DNA from: Henriciella sp.
GTDB taxonomy: Bacteria > Pseudomonadota > Alphaproteobacteria > Caulobacterales > Hyphomonadaceae
Reading direction: 5' to 3'
DNA: 64,000 nt
Assembly (NCBI RefSeq): GCF_029937755.1
Contig: NZ_JAPYPG010000005.1
Coordinates: 1 to 64,000, forward strand
Shown here in pieces: positions 27,568 to 34,331 of the stretch (positions are counted from its first letter, which is position 1; the number at the start of each line of letters is the position of its first letter). The notes beneath the pieces were generated by a model. That model was not told where the DNA came from. It saw only the letters and a program-made list of their open reading frames with translations, and did not search any database. The position numbers and the translations under genes are program-made.

Positions 27568-28896
27568 ATGACCCGACTCCGCAGACGAAGGGAATCACCC
27601 CGGCAAGGCACATGGCGCCAGGCCCTTCTCTTCAACAGTTTGCTGATCCTGCTCGCGGTTCTCGGCGCGCGCATCATGACGAACGCCTACACGGCCGAAA
27701 GCGTCGGCGATGTCCCTGATATCCAGGCCCGCACGGAAACGCGCCGGGCTATTGACGAGGCCTTCCAGACCATCATTCCCAAGGGCAATGTCGCCCGGGC
27801 CTTCTGGGCTGACCAGATTTCGCGGGAACTCGCCTCGCGGGACTTTTCCGCCGCCCGTGGATACCTCCTCGCCGCCCCTGTCATGCTCGAACGCGATGAT
27901 TCCCGCGCCATCATGGCGGCCGCCGATGCCGAAGAGTCTGGTTCACAGGATGAGCGCCTCGCCAAGGCCGCCCTCCTCTTCCTGCCAAACGAGACCCGTG
28001 CGGAATACCAGCGCGCGATCGAACCGCCGCGGGTCAGCATGACGCCCGACGATCAGGGCCAGGAGAGCGGCGAGACCGGCAGCGATGACGAAACAACAGC
28101 TGAGGACGCCGCGCCGGCAGAAGACGAACAGCCCGCTGAAGGCGATCTCGCCGAGGAGGATGCGTTGGACGCCATTTCTGAAGACGGAGAGCCCTACACG
28201 CCCCGCCGGGCGGCCGCCTTCTCCATGGTCGGTGATCGTGCGGACCTCGTTCGCCGGGCCCAGCGCTGGATCAATGGCGACCCTGTCGACAGCATGCAGA
28301 TCCGCTTGAGTGCCATCAGCCTGATTGGCGCCAACGATACCGGCCAGGCTGCCAGCCAGGCGCGCGCCATCTCGGTCCTGAAAGCCGCCGGACGGGCCCG
28401 CCGGCTGACACCCGACTACCGGACCTATCTGACCGAACGCATTGATCTCGCAATGCCGGAAGAGCGCGCCTTCGGCGCTGTTCGTGATGCCCTCTCCCAA
28501 GTGGCGCCTATGGCTCAGCTGGAAGACCAGGTCTTGCAGGCATTTGAGAACTCGATCGACCCGCAAGGGCTGGTCCGGCTGGAAAGCGATCTCGCCGCCA
28601 TCCATCGCATCGCCGAACTGACCAGCCCGTCCGGTGCCGTCACCCTTCTGGAGACAGCCGAGTCGCCGGAGGATATCCGCAAGCTGCAGCTGATTGCAGA
28701 AGCTGGCGGTGACCGCGCGGTGGCCCTGACAAAGCAGATCGGCCCGCGTGTCCTGAAGCTGGCTCAGATCGGGGTCAAATGGTCGCTTAACCTCGCGCTC
28801 CAGATGATGGCCCTGACAGCCATCGCCATGGCGCTCGCCTGGACAGCGCTGTCAGCGGTGAGCAAGGCGCGTCCGGTGCGCCACTTCCGCTCCTAG
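27568..28896 (+). CDS. Conserved-looking bitopic membrane protein, function unknown
   Basis: The 442-residue product has a basic N-terminus (MTRLRRRRESPRQ), a membrane helix at about 20-36, a long predicted periplasmic or cytoplasmic helical body, an acidic low-complexity stretch at about 165-200, and a second membrane helix near 408-431. The frame is open 34 codons further upstream, but this ATG follows an AAGG and leads straight into the membrane segment. I do not recognise the family. It is divergent from dksA and near fliM/flbT, which raises but does not prove a flagellar or envelope link. Its TAG interlocks with the marC stop. Confidence 0.65.
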   Translation: MTRLRRRRESPRQGTWRQALLFNSLLILLAVLGARIMTNAYTAESVGDVPDIQARTETRRAIDEAFQTIIPKGNVARAFWADQISRELASRDFSAARGYLLAAPVMLERDDSRAIMAAADAEESGSQDERLAKAALLFLPNETRAEYQRAIEPPRVSMTPDDQGQESGETGSDDETTAEDAAPAEDEQPAEGDLAEEDALDAISEDGEPYTPRRAAAFSMVGDRADLVRRAQRWINGDPVDSMQIRLSAISLIGANDTGQAASQARAISVLKAAGRARRLTPDYRTYLTERIDLAMPEERAFGAVRDALSQVAPMAQLEDQVLQAFENSIDPQGLVRLESDLAAIHRIAELTSPSGAVTLLETAESPEDIRKLQLIAEAGGDRAVALTKQIGPRVLKLAQIGVKWSLNLALQMMALTAIAMALAWTALSAVSKARPVRHFRS

Positions 28897-29534
28897 CCGA
28901 TATTGAACGCCCCGATGATCCCATCGATGATGAGCTGCGTCGACAGGGCTGCCAGGATCACACCAAAAATCCGCGTAATTGCCCCGGCGACGCTTTCGCC
29001 AAGCGCCTTCACCAGGGGCGAGGCGACGAGAAACACGATCAGGCACAGCACCATGTTGACCGCAATGGCAGAAAGCACCGCGCCCTTCTGCTCCCAGGTC
29101 TCTGACTGCGACATGAAAAGCATGGCCGTCGCAATGGAGCCCGGTCCGGCGAGCATCGGGATACCGATCGGGAAGACCGAGACATCGTCCGGCTTCTCAT
29201 GTTCTTCGAGGTATTCATCCGCCCGCGTCTCACGGCGTTCGGTGCGTTTCTCGAAGACCATGTCCAGCGCAATGAGAAACAGGAGAACGCCGCCGGCGGC
29301 GCGGAAGGCATCGATGGTGATGTGAAGCTGCTCAAGCAGCCAGGCCCCGCAGAAGGCGAAGCCGAAAATGATGATGGAAGCGACGACGATCGAGCGCCAC
29401 GCCATGTTCGCGCGATAGGCAGGCGTGCCCCTTGCCGTCAGCGACGCAAAGATCGGCGCCACACCGACAGCATCGATGAGCACGAAAAACGTCACAAAGG
29501 ACGCTGTGAAGACAGTCAGGAAATCGCCAGCCAT
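28893..29534 (-). CDS. MarC-family integral membrane protein
   Basis: At 213 residues with six hydrophobic segments this matches the MarC/UPF0056 family. Signatures are FVTFFVLIDAVGVAPIFASL at the N-terminus and FPIGIPMLAGPGSIATAMLF in the middle. Despite the name, the family is not shown to confer antibiotic resistance, and its function is unknown. It ends convergently with the preceding gene on a shared CTAG. Confidence 0.85.
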   Translation of the reverse strand: MAGDFLTVFTASFVTFFVLIDAVGVAPIFASLTARGTPAYRANMAWRSIVVASIIIFGFAFCGAWLLEQLHITIDAFRAAGGVLLFLIALDMVFEKRTERRETRADEYLEEHEKPDDVSVFPIGIPMLAGPGSIATAMLFMSQSETWEQKGAVLSAIAVNMVLCLIVFLVASPLVKALGESVAGAITRIFGVILAALSTQLIIDGIIGAFNIG

Positions 29535-29544
29535 GAGGCGCGCT

Positions 29545-29856
29545 TTAGTCAGCTGGCCGCAGCACGTCCAGTATCTCTTCCACGGAAGGGTGCAAGGCAG
29601 GTTTGTTCTTGCGCATATGGGCGGGCCGGTCGACGGGCTTCAGCTCCGCCATCATCTTGATGAGACGCAAGCCGCGAGCGCGCTGCAGCAGGGTATCGAG
29701 CTCCCGCTCTTCCGAAACGGCGCCAATTACGCCATTGCCGAAATCAATGCGCATATCTGAATCGGCCTGACCGGTCTCAAGCAGTGAAATACCCTCTTCG
29801 AGAGAGAGCAGGTCTGTGCCGGTATCATTCGCCAGATTGGAATTGCTGTCAGCCAC
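29545..29856 (-). CDS. Small protein translationally coupled to flbT
   Basis: A 103-residue hydrophilic protein of unknown function. The open frame runs back into flbT. The best start is GTG at 29856, which overlaps the flbT stop (GTGGCTGA) and has a strong GGAGG Shine-Dalgarno six bases upstream. The sequence contains LLSLEEGISLLETGQADSDM and a C-terminal KPALHPSVEEILDVLRPAD. It is not FlaF, the usual flbT partner. Tight coupling suggests a role with FlbT in flagellin control, but this is inference. Confidence 0.7.
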   Translation of the reverse strand: MADSNSNLANDTGTDLLSLEEGISLLETGQADSDMRIDFGNGVIGAVSEERELDTLLQRARGLRLIKMMAELKPVDRPAHMRKNKPALHPSVEEILDVLRPAD

Positions 29857-30244
29857 TTCGCGCCTCCACCGCCGGGTCATGCCTGACAAGTTTGCGGCAG
29901 GCACCAAGCGCCTTGTAGACCTGCCCGCCTGCCAGCGAACGGGTAATACCGAGAACATCGTCACGCACAGCCTGATCGGTGGTCTTTTCCATCAGGTCGG
30001 CAAGCGACGAAATGCAGGCATCATAGAGCGGCCCCTCGGAATCCCCGGTGAGATACATCTGCATCACGGCGAAATAGGCCGCGTCCTGCAGCGTCACGAC
30101 CTGTTCCGGAAACATGATGTCGCGCTCGCGCAGAATCCGCGCCTTGGTTTCGAGCAGCAGCGTGCCACGCCGTTCACCATTCCGGATAACGGCGCCATTG
30201 ACGATGACCGCTTCGCCGGGCTTCAGCGATAGTTTGAGAGGCAT
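29849..30244 (-). CDS. flbT: Flagellin regulator FlbT
   Basis: The 131-residue protein begins MPLKLSLKPGEAVIVNGAVI and contains RRGTLLLETKARILRERDIM, matching the FlbT family. In Caulobacter FlbT binds the flagellin mRNA leader and destabilises it until the hook is complete. A GGGGGAAGG Shine-Dalgarno precedes the ATG. No flagellin gene is in the window. It is the first gene of a two-gene unit. Confidence 0.9.
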   Translation of the reverse strand: MPLKLSLKPGEAVIVNGAVIRNGERRGTLLLETKARILRERDIMFPEQVVTLQDAAYFAVMQMYLTGDSEGPLYDACISSLADLMEKTTDQAVRDDVLGITRSLAGGQVYKALGACRKLVRHDPAVEARSG

Positions 30245-30443
30245 TCAGCCTTCCCCCGCAGGATATTTCAATCCGAATCAGCCTCTTAACATAGGTTCAT
30301 ACTGGTTAATACGACATTGAGAGTGCCACTTGCTACCCTTGTGTGACGGATGTGTCGAGGTGACGCGAAGTCATATCAGGTGAAATGGTTGCTCTCTGGC
30401 GTGCGGCCTCTATCATTCGGTCTGCAAAGAATTGGAGACCTAG
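30245..30443. promoter_or_regulatory. Divergent flbT / moxR-like intergenic region
   Basis: No gene is visible in these 199 bp. On the minus strand TTAACCAGTATGAACC contains a TTAACC CtrA half-site followed by a degenerate second half, and a GAATC (GANTC) lies closer to flbT. These could place flbT under cell-cycle control, but the match is partial. Confidence 0.3.
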
Positions 30444-31310
30444 ATGCGCTTTGAAGGCACCCAGAATTATGTCGCAACCGAGGATTTGCGCGTGGCGGTG
30501 AATGCCGCGATCGCGCTGGAACGCCCGCTGCTGGTGAAGGGTGAGCCCGGGACGGGCAAGACGGTTCTCGCCATTGAGGTCGCCAAGGCCCTCGGCGCGC
30601 CGCTGATCGAATGGCACATCAAGTCGACCACAAAAGCCAATCAGGGCCTCTACGAATACGACGCTGTCAGCCGCCTTCGGGACGGCCAGATGGGCGAAGA
30701 GCGCGCCAAGGATGTCGCCAACTACATCAAGAAGGGCAAGCTCTGGGAAGCCTTCACCGCCAAGGAGCGCCCGATCCTGCTGATCGACGAGATCGACAAG
30801 GCCGACATCGAATTCCCCAACGACCTCCTGCAGGAGCTCGACCGGATGGAGTTCTATGTCTACGAGACCGACGAAGTCATCAAGGCGAAGCAACGCCCGA
30901 TCGTGATCATCACCTCGAACAATGAGAAGGAACTGCCGGACGCCTTCCTGCGCCGCTGCTTCTTCCACTTCATCAAGTTCCCGGACGAGCAGACGATGAA
31001 CGAGATCATCGACGTGCACTATCCGGGCATCAAGCAGAAGCTGGTGAAGGAAGCCCTCACCACCTTCTACTCCATGCGCGAAGTTCCGGGCATGAAGAAG
31101 AAGCCCTCGACCAGCGAGCTGCTCGACTGGCTGAAGCTGCTGATGAACGAGGATATCGACCTGGAAACGCTGAAGGAACAGGATCCGGACAAGCTGACGC
31201 CGCCGCTACACGGCGCGCTTCTCAAGAACGAACAGGACGTCGCCCTCTTCGAGCGGCTGGCCTTCCTGTCCCGCCGCGAGAACAGCCCCCGGCGCGGCCC
31301 GGCGGGTTAG
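30444..31310 (+). CDS. MoxR-family AAA+ ATPase
   Basis: This 288-residue AAA+ ATPase has Walker A GEPGTGKT (33-40), Walker B ILLIDEID (111-118), a sensor-1 ITSNNEKELPDAFLRRC and the MoxR-type insertion pattern. MoxR proteins act as chaperones for metal-cofactor or complex assembly, usually beside a von Willebrand factor A (VWA) protein gene (CoxE-like). The next gene here is a convergent RNA methyltransferase, so no partner is adjacent. A GGAG Shine-Dalgarno supports the start. A CoxD-like role is possible. Confidence 0.85.
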   Translation: MRFEGTQNYVATEDLRVAVNAAIALERPLLVKGEPGTGKTVLAIEVAKALGAPLIEWHIKSTTKANQGLYEYDAVSRLRDGQMGEERAKDVANYIKKGKLWEAFTAKERPILLIDEIDKADIEFPNDLLQELDRMEFYVYETDEVIKAKQRPIVIITSNNEKELPDAFLRRCFFHFIKFPDEQTMNEIIDVHYPGIKQKLVKEALTTFYSMREVPGMKKKPSTSELLDWLKLLMNEDIDLETLKEQDPDKLTPPLHGALLKNEQDVALFERLAFLSRRENSPRRGPAG

Positions 31311-32044
31311 GTCGTCCGGCAGGCGTGGATCAACCGTTCGCGATTGCCATCCCCGCCTGAAATCGGGCTGTCGGCGCGGGCCATCACGCGCCAGCCTTGC
31401 TCTCCCAGCCAGGCACAGAAAGCCTCTTCCGCACGCTGTGTCGCAGCAGGGTCGGTGACGATCCCGCCCTTGCCGACATGCTCGCGGCCAACCTGGAATT
31501 GCGGTTTGAACAGGCAGATGAACTCGGCGGCGCCTGCGGCCAGTGAGAGCGGCACGGCGAGCAGCTTCTCCAGCGCGATGAAACTCGCGTCACAGACTAT
31601 AAGCGACGGCGCCCACGGAATCAGATCAGCATCGAGATGCCGCGCATCGGTCGCTTCCAGCGCCGTGACGCGCGGATCATTCGCGATCCGCTCATGCAGC
31701 TGGCCGCGTCCGACATCGACAGCATAGACGTGTTCCGCGCCGGCCTGCAGCAGCACATCGGTAAACCCGCCCGTCGACGCACCGACATCGAGGCATGTTC
31801 GGTCCTTCGCTGACACGCCGAAGTTCTGAAGCGCATGCGCGAGCTTGATCCCGCCGCGTGACACCCAGGGATGAAGCGCCTGTGCCTCAATCCGGTCAAT
31901 CTCTGAGATCTTCGCCGAGGCCTTTTCCAGCGCGCGTCCGTTCACGCGCACACAGCCCGCCGCAATCGCCGCCTGCGCCACGGCGCGGCTTTCATAGTGG
32001 CCGAGGGCCACAAGCATACGGTCTGCGCGGTCGGTCGTGCTCAA
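31307..32044 (-). CDS. tlyA: TlyA-family rRNA 2'-O-methyltransferase
   Basis: The 245-residue product has an N-terminal S4 RNA-binding domain (RMLVALGHYESRAVAQAAIA) and an FtsJ/RrmJ-like methyltransferase domain with SRGGIKLAHAL, LDVGASTGGFTDVLLQAGA and LFKPQFQVGREHVGKGG. In mycobacteria TlyA methylates 16S and 23S rRNA and sensitises to capreomycin. The first start is TTG; an ATG nine codons in would cut into the S4 fold, so TTG is kept. Family members often follow dxs, but here the gene is alone and divergent from sodC. Confidence 0.85.
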   Translation of the reverse strand: MSTTDRADRMLVALGHYESRAVAQAAIAAGCVRVNGRALEKASAKISEIDRIEAQALHPWVSRGGIKLAHALQNFGVSAKDRTCLDVGASTGGFTDVLLQAGAEHVYAVDVGRGQLHERIANDPRVTALEATDARHLDADLIPWAPSLIVCDASFIALEKLLAVPLSLAAGAAEFICLFKPQFQVGREHVGKGGIVTDPAATQRAEEAFCAWLGEQGWRVMARADSPISGGDGNRERLIHACRTT

Positions 32045-32138
32045 ATGAAAGCGCCTTTCAGGAACGGTCGAGCCTTTGAGGGAGTTTGATCACCAAGCGC
32101 TTTACCTTACTATCTTCTGCGCAACCAAGGAGCTTTAC

Positions 32139-32771
32139 ATGACCCGGACATTCTCTCTCGCTGGCACCGCCGCTGCCATGGCCATTCTGTTTGCCTGCAG
32201 CCAGCAGCCGTCTGACGCTCAGGAAGACCCGGAAATGACCCCGCCTGCCGATGAATCCACGGCCGGGGACGAGATGAGCCCGGCAGACGCGCAAGCCGCT
32301 GATGGCGGTCAGGAGTCGCTACCCTCCATGATGCGCGCGACGGGCAACCTGCTCGGTGATGACGGCGACACGATCGGCAATATCAACCTGATCGAAGGCC
32401 CGAACGGCATCCTGATCGAAGTCAGCATCGATGAAGGTTCGCTTTCGGAAGGCTGGCACGCCATCCACCTGCACCAGACGGGTGATTGCAGCGACACCGG
32501 CGAATACACCGCCTCGGGCGGCCATATCGGCAAGATCGATGGCGGGCATGGCCTGCTCAATCCAGATGGCCCCGAACCGGGCGATCTTACTAATCTCTAT
32601 GTCGCCGCGAATGGCTCGGTCCACTACGAGACCTTTACCGACCTCGTCGCCATGTCCGAAATCCTTGATGACGACGGCAGCGCCGCGATCATCCACGAGG
32701 ACCGGGACGACCATCTCAGCCAGCCAATCGGCGGCGCCGGTAGCCGGGTCGCCTGTGCGGTGATCGAATAA
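32139..32771 (+). CDS. sodC: Cu/Zn superoxide dismutase lipoprotein
   Basis: This 210-residue protein begins with a lipoprotein signal ending at Cys20 (AAAMAILFAC), followed by an acidic linker to about residue 62. Copper ligands H110, H112, H129 and H186 are present, zinc ligands H129, H137 and D149 are present, and the C117-C206 disulfide can form. The remaining zinc ligand, normally His in GPHAGDL, is Glu146 in GPEPGDL. It would detoxify superoxide at the envelope. The start is fixed by AAGGAGCTTTACATG. Confidence 0.88.
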   Translation: MTRTFSLAGTAAAMAILFACSQQPSDAQEDPEMTPPADESTAGDEMSPADAQAADGGQESLPSMMRATGNLLGDDGDTIGNINLIEGPNGILIEVSIDEGSLSEGWHAIHLHQTGDCSDTGEYTASGGHIGKIDGGHGLLNPDGPEPGDLTNLYVAANGSVHYETFTDLVAMSEILDDDGSAAIIHEDRDDHLSQPIGGAGSRVACAVIE

Positions 32772-32801
32772 ACCAGCCGGACGGCGTTGGGCGCGGGACT
32801 G

Positions 32802-33236
32802 CTATTCCCCGCGCTCGACCTTTCCACGAAGCGCCTTCTTTTCCGCGTGTTCCTTCTTGGCCTTGATCCGACGCTCGATCGCGCCACGGCCCGGACGCGT
32901 GGGAATGCGGCGCTTCTTTTTTTGCGTGGCCTTGCGGATCATGCCCTTCAGCCGGTCTCGTGCAGCTTCCCGGTTGCGCGCCTGCGAGCGGTGTTCGCTC
33001 GCCTCGACAATCACGTCCCCCTCTTTGGTGATCCGGGTTTTCCAGCGCTGGCGAAAGCGCGCCTTGATTGCCGCCGGAATCGATGAGGCATCGACATTCC
33101 AGCGCAGCTGCACCGCCGTTGCGACCTTGTTCACATTCTGCCCGCCCGGGCCTGACGCCCTGACAAATGTCTCGACGAGCTCCCAGTAAGGCACTGAAAT
33201 ATCGTCATTTATTTTCAAGTCTTCAGTGGCGGCCAT
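32802..33236 (-). CDS. arfB: Ribosome-rescue peptidyl-tRNA hydrolase ArfB
   Basis: At 144 residues with the release-factor motif GGQ (31-33, in ASGPGGQNVNKV) and a lysine/arginine-rich tail (KKKRRIPTRPGRGAIERRIK), this is ArfB/YaeJ. The tail enters the empty mRNA channel of a stalled ribosome, and GGQ hydrolyses the peptidyl-tRNA. It complements the trans-translation system represented by smpB at 37373. Confidence 0.93.
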   Translation of the reverse strand: MAATEDLKINDDISVPYWELVETFVRASGPGGQNVNKVATAVQLRWNVDASSIPAAIKARFRQRWKTRITKEGDVIVEASEHRSQARNREAARDRLKGMIRKATQKKKRRIPTRPGRGAIERRIKAKKEHAEKKALRGKVERGE

Positions 33237-33351
33237 GATGAAGGGTCTGTTCAGCTAGGGTTCAAGCTCGAATGCTTAATATGAGATCAATGTTCCAAGC
33301 CAGGAACCCGACTCATGCCGGTCATACGGCAGCTCGAACAGGAGACATGTC

Positions 33352-33981
33352 ATGGCTCTTTTTTCAATACTCGCGCGGATAGGCGCTGCAGGCGCTCTCG
33401 CCGCCGCGATGCTTGCCCCTGCCGCCATGGCCGATGAACGCGGACGCGGTGATCGCGGTGGTTACCATGATCGAGGCGACCGTGGCCATCGCGGCGACAG
33501 GCATCGTGGACATCGTGGCGACCGCGACCGTGGTCATCGCGGTGACAGGCATCGCGGCCATCGCGGCGACCGTGGTCACCGGGGTGACTGGAACCGTGGC
33601 CACCGTCGTGATCGTGGCTGGAGCCACAACCGCCACCACCGCGACTGGAATCGTGGCCGCCATCACTACGCCAAGCGCTATCACGCGCCCCGCGTCGTAA
33701 ATCGCTACTATTACAGCCGCCCGAGCTATGGCTACCGGCCGTATTCGCCGCGCGTGGTCTTTCATTACGACCGCGGCTACTCGCATGCGGGTTACCGTAT
33801 CGGCGGCTATTACAGCTATCGTCCGAACACGATCATCATCAGGGATTATGGCCGCTACGGCCTTTATGACCCGCCGCGTGGCCACCACTGGGTCCGTGAC
33901 CCCTATGGCGACGACGCCGTCCTCGCTTCGGTTGCGACCGGCGCCATCATCGGCCTCGCCGTCGGCATCCTGTCTCAATAG
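33352..33981 (+). CDS. Exported basic repeat protein, RcnB-like C-terminus
   Basis: The 209-residue product has a signal peptide ending near AAMA-D (residue 27). A His/Arg/Gly/Asp repeat tract (units of HRGDR and RGHRGD, about 35-85) follows, then a Tyr-rich region. The C-terminus DYGRYGLYDPPRGHHWVRDP ends in a hydrophobic glycine-zipper-like helix (VATGAIIGLAVGIL). The last part resembles RcnB-family periplasmic proteins, which in E. coli influence nickel/cobalt homeostasis. The His-rich tract could bind metals, but this is inference. AGGAGACATGTC gives a strong start, and an intrinsic terminator follows. Confidence 0.75.
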   Translation: MALFSILARIGAAGALAAAMLAPAAMADERGRGDRGGYHDRGDRGHRGDRHRGHRGDRDRGHRGDRHRGHRGDRGHRGDWNRGHRRDRGWSHNRHHRDWNRGRHHYAKRYHAPRVVNRYYYSRPSYGYRPYSPRVVFHYDRGYSHAGYRIGGYYSYRPNTIIIRDYGRYGLYDPPRGHHWVRDPYGDDAVLASVATGAIIGLAVGILSQ

Positions 33982-34005
33982 TCCGGTTCAGCGCACACGA
34001 AGAGG

Positions 34006-34038
34006 AGCCCGGTTTTCACAAGAAAGCCGGGCTTTTTT
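34006..34038 (+). terminator. Intrinsic terminator after the RcnB-like gene
   Basis: AGCCCGG and CCGGGCT form the stem, followed directly by TTTTTTCG on the plus strand, 25 bp after the stop codon. Confidence 0.85.
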
Positions 34039-34122
34039 CGTGTTCATCTTTCATTAGGCACGAGTCATGCTTTAATTGGGTTACCGGACGATACTTGCGG
34101 CCGGTGTTTTGTTTTCAACAGC

Positions 34123-34139
34123 AGAAAGGAGGTGATCCA
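34123..34139 (+). promoter_or_regulatory. Super Shine-Dalgarno, complementary to the whole 16S 3' end
   Basis: AGAAAGGAGGTGATCCA is the exact reverse complement of the conserved bacterial 16S rRNA end TGGATCACCTCCTTTCT. AGGAGG is seven bases from the ATG at 34140, which is optimal spacing. GATCCAAT (34134-34141), covering the 3' part of this site and the start codon, can pair perfectly with ATTGGATC at 34167-34174 inside the ORF, so the site can be partly closed by RNA folding. Confidence 0.75.
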
Positions 34140-34220
34140 ATGTCGAGTGAGAAACCAGGAGCGGCGATTGGATCCGTTCGTGCTGGTGGCCTTGGAGAGC
34201 AGCCTCTCTCTGTCCGCTAG
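34140..34220 (+). CDS. 26-codon small ORF in its own transcription unit
   Basis: The ORF runs ATG to TAG and encodes a 26-residue basic, glycine-rich peptide (begins MSSEKPGAAIGSVRAGG, ends QPLSVR). Support comes from the extraordinary Shine-Dalgarno, optimal spacing, and a downstream intrinsic terminator 56 bp after the stop, with another terminator closing the upstream gene. The peptide has no membrane segment and matches no family I know. The transcript could instead act as RNA, with the ORF serving only to bind ribosomes. A weak promoter candidate is TTTCAT-N16-TTTAAT at 34049-34076. Confidence 0.5.
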   Translation: MSSEKPGAAIGSVRAGGLGEQPLSVR

Positions 34221-34275
34221 CACTGACACCGGCGGGATTGCCCTGCCAGGATTCAAGAGCCAATCCGGCTCACGG

Positions 34276-34300
34276 AGGCCGCCCCTCGGGGCGGCCTTTT
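34276..34300 (+). terminator. Intrinsic terminator of the small-ORF unit
   Basis: AGGCCGCCCC and GGGGCGGCCT form a near-perfect stem with a tiny loop and run into TTTTCG on the plus strand. The minus strand has no T-run, so it serves the plus-strand mini unit, not the convergent slt gene. Confidence 0.8.
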
Positions 34301-34331
34301 CGTTGCGCGAAATCCGGAGTTCTGATGAGCC

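Noticed and set aside
33470-33610. Regular short repeats that might suggest a CRISPR array
   Set aside because: Units are short codon-level repeats in frame with one protein, with no unique spacers and no cas genes.
33413-33700. Hydrophobic alternate frame within the RcnB-like gene
   Set aside because: It arises by shifting the frame of the HRGDR repeats; it lacks a start signal and ends inside the real gene.
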